Assembly: GCA_964552235.1 (NCBI GenBank)
Contig: CAZKGO010000009.1
Location: 1-64,000 of the forward strand
Direction: 5' to 3'
DNA: 64,000 nucleotides
From: CAVTHK01 sp964552235
Lineage (GTDB): Bacteria; Spirochaetota; Spirochaetia; SZUA-6; CAVTHK01
Part shown: positions 59,264 to 64,000 of the stretch, one piece after another
How the letters are laid out: every line of letters begins with the position of its first letter
Numbering within the stretch: position 1 is the first letter of the stretch
Made by a program: the position numbers and the translations under genes
Notes under the pieces: model-generated
Databases searched by the model: none
Told to the model about the DNA's origin: nothing
Seen by the model: the letters and a program-made list of their open reading frames with translations, nothing else

Positions 59264-60357
59264 CCCCGAGCGTCAGCGTGACCGGGTGGGCATATCGCCA
59301 CGCGTCAGCAGATGAGCCCGCACTGCGCGGTCGGCCCTGGCTGGAGCAGGAGTGGGAGGCGGCGCGCCTTGCGGCCGTGGAGCACGGGCGCAAGGGTGCG
59401 GTTCTCGTGCTCGACGAGGTGCAGAAGGTCGAAGGCTGGGCTGAGGCCGTCAAGCGACTCTGGGACGAGGATTCGGCGAGACACCTCGATCTCAGAGTGG
59501 TGCTGCTCGGGTCTGCGCCTCTGCTGGTCCAGCATGGCCTGACCGAGAGTCTGGCCGGCCGTTTCGAGATGATCCGTCTGCCCCACTGGTCCTGGCCTGA
59601 GATGCGCGACGCGTTCGGATGGCGAATCGAACGGTATTTGCTCTTCGGCGGCTGCCCTGGCAGCGCGCCTCTCGCCGATGACCCCGCCCGTTGGGTCAGG
59701 TACATCAGGGACGCGCTGATCGAAACGACAATCTCGCGCGACGTTCTGCTGCTCACCCGCGTGGACAAGCCGGCGTTGCTGCGACGCCTCTTCGAGCTGG
59801 CCTGCCGCTACTCGGGCCAGGTGCTGTCATACCAGAAGATGGTCGGCCAGCTCGTCGACGCAGGCAACACGACGACCCTCGCCCACTACATGGACCTGCT
59901 TGGCGGCGCAGGCATGGCGGCCGGCCTTCAGAAGTACTCCCCCGGGCAGGCTCGACAACGAGCTTCCAGCCCCAAGCTGCAGGTGCTGAACACCGCGCTC
60001 ATGACGGCCCTGCTCGAACTGGGCCCTGACGAAATACGGGCCGACCACGACCCCTTTGGGCGGCTCGTGGAGTCGGCCGTTGGTGCGCACGTCGCCAACG
60101 CAGCCGCCTGCGGAGACTGCGAGCTCACGTATTGGCGCGAGCGAAACCGCGAGGTGGACTTTGTCGTCAAGAGCGGCCAGCGCCTGCTGGCCATCGAGGT
60201 CAAGAGTGGTCGCAGGCGCGACAGCCTTCCCGGGATGGCAGCGTTCGCAGAGACGTTCGCTCCGGTTCGATCGCTGCGGGTCGGCGGCGACGGCATCCCG
60301 GTGGAGGAGTTCCTGTCCCAACCCGTCTCGCACTGGCTCGGTGTCCCGTTGGGCTGA
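59254..60357 (+). pseudogene. 5'-truncated AAA_14/DUF4143 ATPase
   Basis: An open frame of 367 aa whose family-like sequence begins near 59296 (ASADEPALRGRPWLEQEWEAAR). It has Walker B VLVLDEVQKV, LLGSAPLLVQHGLTESLAGRFE and the C-terminal DUF4143 nuclease-like part with LLAIEVKSGRR. The N-terminal segment with the Walker A loop, normally about 40-60 residues earlier, is absent: upstream DNA is the vapB promoter region. So the gene was beheaded by a deletion or recombination at about 59290 and is probably inactive. Confidence 0.8.
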
Positions 60358-60471
60358 GCCGCGGGTGACTCGACAACCCTGGTGACTTTCACGCACTCGG
60401 GGCCGTCTCGCCGCGGTGTATCGCGAAGGCTCGGCTCAGGGGACCCCGCCCCCAACGTGCACGCCCGCGCC

Positions 60472-61112
60472 TCACTCCGGAAACGACAATCGCGTCAGGC
60501 GGCTCTGCAAGTCCGCAAGGAACGCGCGCAGCTCAGCGGGGGCCACCTCCGCCGGGACCTGCGCGTCGTCGCCGATCGTGATCTGGGAAAGGACCCACGC
60601 GAGTTGGCCAGGCGTCAGGCCCGCATCCTTGTGTGCGGCCAGAGGGAGCGCCTGTTCCACACTGAAACCCGCACGGTCGAGAAACATCACATCCACCAAA
60701 TCGCGCGGCTCGGCCCGCGAGAGCAGCGTGCACAGCTTGTTGGCCAGAATCTCTTCTGGCGGATCGACCAGGACGGCGCCGAAACGGCGCTTGGCACCGG
60801 CGCCTTGCGGGGTATGATCGAACACCAGGTCCACAACGACAGACTCCTCACCGCGTCGAAGCAGGCGGCGGCGGAAGTCGGTCGCGGTCTGGATGTTTTC
60901 GATCGTACCCCGATCTCCGCTGCCACGGCCCGAAGCGTTGCTTCCCCTTCGCTGAGCAGATCGCCCGTGGTGAACAGATCGAGATCGGCCGTCTCGCGAT
61001 GCCGCAGATAGTAGCCGGCGAGCGCTGCGCCGCCGGTGAGGAAGAAGCGGGTGACCCTCCGAAAGAACGCTTCCAGGATGTCGTTCTGCAGCGGACTGAG
61101 CCTACCGGCCAA
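60472..61112 (-). pseudogene. AbiEii-type nucleotidyltransferase toxin, copy 2, frameshifted
   Basis: The 5' part (TTG start at 61112, GGAGG upstream) encodes the motif FFLTGGAALAGYYLRHRETADLDLF. At about 60903, between a GGGG and an AAAA run, the frame breaks. The -1 frame carries on with ENIQTATDFRRRL, VDLVFD and VDPPEEILANKL to a stop at 60472. A single missing base explains this. The DxD nucleotidyltransferase motif and the helical half are thus in different frames, so the toxin is dead unless the indel is a sequencing error. Confidence 0.8.
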
Positions 61113-61401
61113 GCAAGCCCTCCGCGCGCCAACGACTGAGGAGGTACTCCCAGAAAGCGCGCCTCCTGCCGAGGTGAGGCAGGAGCTCGCCCCAGCGGGC
61201 GACCACCTCGGCGGGGGACGTGAACAGCCACACGTCCGTGTCCTTGGCCTCGCGCATGATCTTGCCGAGGAGCCGTGTGCGCTCCGGGGCGGAGGCGGAC
61301 TCCAGCCGCTGCCGCAGCTGCGCCACGCTCATCGGCTCGTCCCAGAGGAAGTAAGGAATGGCATCGGGATCATCGAGGCGGGTCGACAAAAGAACCGGCA
61401 T
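61102..61401 (-). CDS. Small protein upstream of AbiEii copy 2 (probable antitoxin)
   Basis: A 99-aa protein, MPVLLSTRLDDPDAIPYFLW then MSVAQLRQRL and KIMREAKDTDVWLFTSPAEVVARW. The type is, from memory, often found just upstream of AbiEii-like genes. AAGGAGCGCGC ribosome site; it overlaps the toxin start by 11 bases and has its own promoter. Intact although the toxin frame is broken. Confidence 0.75.
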   Translation of the reverse strand: MPVLLSTRLDDPDAIPYFLWDEPMSVAQLRQRLESASAPERTRLLGKIMREAKDTDVWLFTSPAEVVARWGELLPHLGRRRAFWEYLLSRWRAEGLLGR

Positions 61402-61419
61402 GCGCGCTCCTTGAGATCG

Positions 61420-61448
61420 ATTCTACCGCCACGGCCTTGGCGGGGCAA
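61420..61448 (-). promoter_or_regulatory. Promoter of the AbiEii copy 2 operon
   Basis: Minus strand: TTGCCC (61448-61443), 17-base spacer, TAGAAT (61425-61420), leading to the AAGGAG ribosome site before 61401. Confidence 0.65.
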
Positions 61449-61576
61449 CGGGCCGCGCTGCAGGGCGGATCCAACGTGGGAACGAGACGGTCGCACCGGA
61501 GCGACATGACAACCGTACCGGCCGTGAGAGCACTGCCGCGAGCAGGACGATTCCCACCGAGTCCGCCATGTCTCTT

Positions 61577-61598
61577 GGCGATTATCATGATAAACGCC
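61577..61598. promoter_or_regulatory. Long palindrome in the 309-base gap between toxin loci
   Basis: Perfect palindrome TTATCATGATAA (61582-61593) flanked by matching GGCG and CGCC arms (61577-61580 and 61595-61598), with a mismatched A on each side. It looks like a dimeric repressor site and is the AT-richest spot nearby. It is 130 bases upstream of the mapped promoter of the AbiEii unit. The remainder of the gap 61402-61710 holds no gene I can support. Confidence 0.55.
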
Positions 61599-61710
61599 AT
61601 GTCAGATGGCACCAGAGGAGCGGATTCCGAACGGGCCGCGAGAGCCCCATGGCATGCCGGCCGCGCCCCCTGTGCGTTGTCATCCGAGAGCGCCGGTCGA
61701 CCCAAAGGCG

Positions 61711-62130
61711 TCACCGAGGGGACCGAGGCGCCCCTCCCCCAAGAGCGGAAACCACCTCGATTCCGTAGAGCGCGAAGACGTGATCTGCCGCCAGAATCGG
61801 CAGTTTCTCGAGGACGCACTGCGCCACGAGAAGCCGGTCAAAGGCATCGCGGTGCACAGCCGGCAGAGCCGCAACGCGAAGCGCGTGAGCCGCCTCGACG
61901 CGCAGCGGCGTGATCGAGTCCCGCTGCAGCCGCGCAGGCGCAAAGGTCTCCGGCGGCTCCGGCAGCGGCAGCTTGCCCAGAGCGTGCTTGATGGCGATCT
62001 CCCACGCGCTGGCTTCGGAAAAGTAGAGCTCGTTGGCGCCGTCGCGCATCAGTGCGAGAGCCTCGGGGGCGAGCCGGTCGGGACTGACCAGCCACCACAG
62101 CCAGGCCTGGGTGTCGAGCAGGATTCTCAT
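61711..62130 (-). CDS. vapC: PIN-domain ribonuclease toxin (long VapC type)
   Basis: A 139-aa PIN protein of the LLDTQAWLWW subgroup. Metal-binding residues: Asp6, Glu44 (SAWEIAIK), Asp95 in VHRDAFDRLL and Asp116 (ILAADHVFA). Coupled by ATGA to the Phd-type antitoxin upstream. It appears intact. Confidence 0.92.
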   Translation of the reverse strand: MRILLDTQAWLWWLVSPDRLAPEALALMRDGANELYFSEASAWEIAIKHALGKLPLPEPPETFAPARLQRDSITPLRVEAAHALRVAALPAVHRDAFDRLLVAQCVLEKLPILAADHVFALYGIEVVSALGGGAPRSPR

Positions 62131-62360
62131 TCTTCGAACGTGCGTAGAACGTCGTCGGGCAGCTCTGCGTCGAAGTCTTCGGGCACGACGAACAACCCGC
62201 GGTCGCGGCCAGGAACGCGCTCGGCAGGCGGCTCCCCGTAGGGGACGATCTTGCCCACAGGCTTCCCTGCGTTTGCGATGACGATTTCCTCGCCGAGCAT
62301 CACTCGCCGCAGAAGCCGGGAAAGGTGGGTCTTGGCCTCTCGAATGTTGACCTGAATCAT
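62127..62360 (-). CDS. Phd/YefM-type antitoxin
   Basis: A 77-aa antitoxin: MIQVNIREAKTHLSRLLRRV with the strand EIVIANAGKPVGKIVPY, then the toxin-binding tail ending DFDAELPDDVLRTFEE. Typical partner of the LLDTQAWLW-type VapC downstream (four-base overlap). Confidence 0.9.
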   Translation of the reverse strand: MIQVNIREAKTHLSRLLRRVMLGEEIVIANAGKPVGKIVPYGEPPAERVPGRDRGLFVVPEDFDAELPDDVLRTFEE

Positions 62361-62432
62361 ACAGGCAGTTCCCAGAGGGCCCAGGGCCGGCCAACCGCCC
62401 TGCGTGGCGCAGCCGCAGCCCGGCCCCCTCCC

Positions 62433-63710
62433 CTACAGGATCACCCCGTCGCGCGCAAGCTGCGCGCGCAGCGCAGCCGCGTCCACGGCGCGCAGCGCCA
62501 CCCCGTGGCGCACGGCCAGCGCAGCCGCTGTCCCGGCCGCCTGCCCCGTGACCATCGCCGGCGGAATCAGCCGCAGCGTCTCCATGATCCAGTCGTCGCC
62601 GTCGACCGCACGGCCCGCCACAAGCAGGCCGTCGGTGCGCTCCGGCAGCAGGCAGCCGTAGGGCACCTGCGCGTGCCCCGCCCTGGAGTAGTCGACCCCG
62701 ACGCACCCCACAGCGTCGGCGTAGGCACGCCCCGCCTCCACGTCCGCCCTGCTCACCGACTGCGGCGCCCTGATGTGCCTGCTCGCCCGCACTCCCAGCT
62801 GCGGCGCGAACGCCAGAAGCTGCACCTTCTCGTAGCCCGGCACGTTGTTCCGGTAGAACTCGACGGAAGCGAGCGTGCGCTCCCGCAGCTCGACCTCTGC
62901 CCAGCTCAGGTCCTCGACGCTCGTGCCGTCCAGCTCGCCCTCCAGCTTGCCGCTGCTGTTCGCTTCCGCCCCCTTTCCGCGCCGCGCCAGGCCTGCGATG
63001 TTGACCCAGTAGACCCCCTCCCCGCTGTACGGCGTCGGCAGCGGCCGGATCAGGTAGCCTCCCAGCGCCTTGACCTGCCCTGCAAGCTGAGCGGCCCGCT
63101 CTGGCTGGGCTCGCTCGAATTCCCGGTACTTCTCCAGATCCACCCCTCCGATCTTTAGAGGAAGGCCGACCGCCATCGTCCGCCTCCTGCACCCCGCTCC
63201 CGCCGCTGCTGCGATGTCGGCGTCGCCCGTGGCGTCGATGCAGGCGTTGCAGAGAATCGCCTGCCTGCCCGCCTTGCTGTCGACCGTGACGCCTTTGACG
63301 GTGCCGGCCTCGACCAGCGCGCCTACGGCCCACGAGTGGAACCGCAGATTCACGCCCGCCTCCAGGCACATCCTGTCGGCGACCACCTTGAGCAGCTCCG
63401 AGTCCGCGTGCGGCCGCGTCGCGGTCTCCATGACCAGCCCGCCCATGGCGCGAAGCCGCTCCGCCGCCTCCCACGCCACGCCCCCGATCCATCGGCGGCC
63501 CTGCCTGTCGAACATCGCGGCCAGAAGGAGCACCAGCCCACCCGTGGCCAGCCCGCCGAGGTAACCGTAGCGCTCGACCAGCATCGTGCGCGCGCCCAGG
63601 CGCCCGGCTGCCACGGCCGCCGCCACCCCCGACGGCCCGCCGCCCAGCACCAGCACATCCACTTCGGCCACGACGGGCGTTTCGCGCCCAGGTTCGGCGA
63701 TGGTTCGCAT
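62433..63710 (-). CDS. FAD-dependent oxidoreductase (FAD_oxidored family)
   Basis: A 425-aa flavoprotein. N-terminal dinucleotide-binding motif VLVLGGGPSGVAAAVAAGRLGARTMLVE; ERYGYLGGLATGGLV is typical of the PF12831 group; CIDATGDADIAAAAGA and VAGRAVDGDDW...PPAMVTGQAAGTAAALA form the C-terminal FAD motif. Such genes often accompany sugar- or heparin-related catabolic genes in environmental bacteria; the substrate is unknown. Ribosome site GGGAGGAGCC. Confidence 0.85.
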   Translation of the reverse strand: MRTIAEPGRETPVVAEVDVLVLGGGPSGVAAAVAAGRLGARTMLVERYGYLGGLATGGLVLLLAAMFDRQGRRWIGGVAWEAAERLRAMGGLVMETATRPHADSELLKVVADRMCLEAGVNLRFHSWAVGALVEAGTVKGVTVDSKAGRQAILCNACIDATGDADIAAAAGAGCRRRTMAVGLPLKIGGVDLEKYREFERAQPERAAQLAGQVKALGGYLIRPLPTPYSGEGVYWVNIAGLARRGKGAEANSSGKLEGELDGTSVEDLSWAEVELRERTLASVEFYRNNVPGYEKVQLLAFAPQLGVRASRHIRAPQSVSRADVEAGRAYADAVGCVGVDYSRAGHAQVPYGCLLPERTDGLLVAGRAVDGDDWIMETLRLIPPAMVTGQAAGTAAALAVRHGVALRAVDAAALRAQLARDGVIL

Positions 63711-63727
63711 GGCTCCTCCCGCGCGCG

Positions 63728-63756
63728 ATTATGGCCGCAGAGGCGGCCGCGGGCAA
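63728..63756 (-). promoter_or_regulatory. Promoter of the FAD oxidoreductase gene
   Basis: Minus strand: TTGCCC (63756-63751), 17-base spacer, CATAAT (63733-63728), short leader containing GGGAGGAG. Confidence 0.6.
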
Positions 63757-63863
63757 GACGGCCGATCGCACGGCCGCAGCCGCACTGCTGCCGTCAGGCC
63801 GCGGTGCAGACCGCAGGTTGACATCCGCAGCCCCGCGCACGATCCTGTGCCGCGGAGACGCCG

Positions 63864-64000
63864 ATGCAGAGACTCGCATTCAAGATGAGGCTGAAACCGG
63901 GGTTCAAGGATGAATACAGGAGGCGCCACGATGCGCTGTGGCCGGAGCTGAGGAAGCTCCTCGCGGAAAGCGGGGTCCGCGACTACTCCATCTTCCTGGA
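63864..64000 (+). CDS. rhaM: L-rhamnose mutarotase, 5' part (runs off the window)
   Basis: The first 45 codons read MQRLAFKMRLKPGFKDEYRR then HDALWPELRKLLAESGVRDYSIFL. This is the N-terminus of L-rhamnose mutarotase (YiiL/RhaM; DUF718, ~105 aa), which interconverts rhamnose anomers; the conserved His22 corresponds to the catalytic His of the family. GGAG lies seven bases upstream of the ATG. A TTGACA at 63818-63823 is a possible -35. The rest lies beyond the window. Confidence 0.85.
   Translation, partial: MQRLAFKMRLKPGFKDEYRRRHDALWPELRKLLAESGVRDYSIFL

Noticed and set aside
61370..61819. 149-aa minus-strand frame in the gap between toxin loci
   Set aside because: It overlaps the vapC end and the mapped promoter of the AbiEii operon, and has no ribosome site or family features.

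Overview
The window is one contiguous stretch of a very GC-rich bacterial chromosome. Coding density is high: operons are tight, with many 4-base ATGA or GTGA overlaps. There is no rRNA, tRNA, CRISPR array, transposase or phage gene that I can see. The taxon cannot be fixed from the sequence. An uncultured high-GC spirochaete-like bacterium is my best guess, from the FtsK/SpoIIIE type, the sugar-binding protein signal peptide ending in Phe-Ala-Gly-Ser-Gln, the split glycine decarboxylase and the many plant-sugar genes. That guess is weak.

Layout. 0-3.2 kb: a mannonate-dehydratase-like gene with an SDR dehydrogenase, a degenerate GGDEF protein and an ACT-domain protein. 3.2-5.2 kb: thrS preceded by a complete transcription attenuator, consisting of a 32-aa leader peptide with four consecutive Thr codons, mutually exclusive 1:2, 2:3 and 3:4 RNA pairings, and an intrinsic terminator. 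5.3-9.6 kb: aldo/keto reductase, RlmKL-type rRNA methyltransferase and a VIT1-like transporter. 9.7-18.1 kb: a minus-strand ureide/purine module with cyclase, DUF1116, FdrA, DUF2877, two nucleobase permeases and apt. 18.2-22.4 kb: glycine cleavage operon gcvT-gcvH-gcvPA-gcvPB. 22.4-25.2 kb: pseudouridine synthase, methyltransferase and glycosyltransferase. 25.3-26 kb: a toxin-antitoxin pair. 26-31.4 kb: two divergent GH116-type glycosidases. 31.3-38.9 kb: Memo-like protein, FtsK, a UroD-family protein, a small lipoprotein, an exported degenerate PHP protein and a Gfo/Idh/MocA oxidoreductase. 39-48.8 kb: GH42 galactosidase, a second VapBC pair, a clan GH-A glycosidase, a sugar ABC importer without its ATPase, a zinc alcohol dehydrogenase and a sugar isomerase/epimerase. 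48.9-57.9 kb: a small conserved-looking protein, an MFS carrier, an OLD-family nuclease, valS, ribulokinase and L-ribulose-5-phosphate 4-epimerase. 57.9-62.4 kb: a partly decayed island of AbiEii-type and VapBC-type loci and a beheaded AAA/DUF4143 ATPase. 62.4-64 kb: a FAD oxidoreductase and the 5' end of an L-rhamnose mutarotase gene.

How it fits together. The organism looks like a heterotroph on plant-derived sugars. Glycosidases (two GH116, GH42, one GH-A) release beta-linked sugars, an ABC importer takes up oligosaccharides, and arabinose, rhamnose and uronate enzymes feed central metabolism. A second theme is nitrogen salvage: purine import, adenine salvage, a probable oxamate carbamoyltransferase (FdrA-DUF1116-DUF2877) and glycine cleavage.

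Regulation. Sigma70-like promoters can be read in front of many genes. In several (thr leader, aldo/keto reductase, rlmKL, valS, MFS, perhaps the Gfo gene) the -10 box lies 5-8 bases before the start codon and no Shine-Dalgarno is present, which points to leaderless mRNAs.
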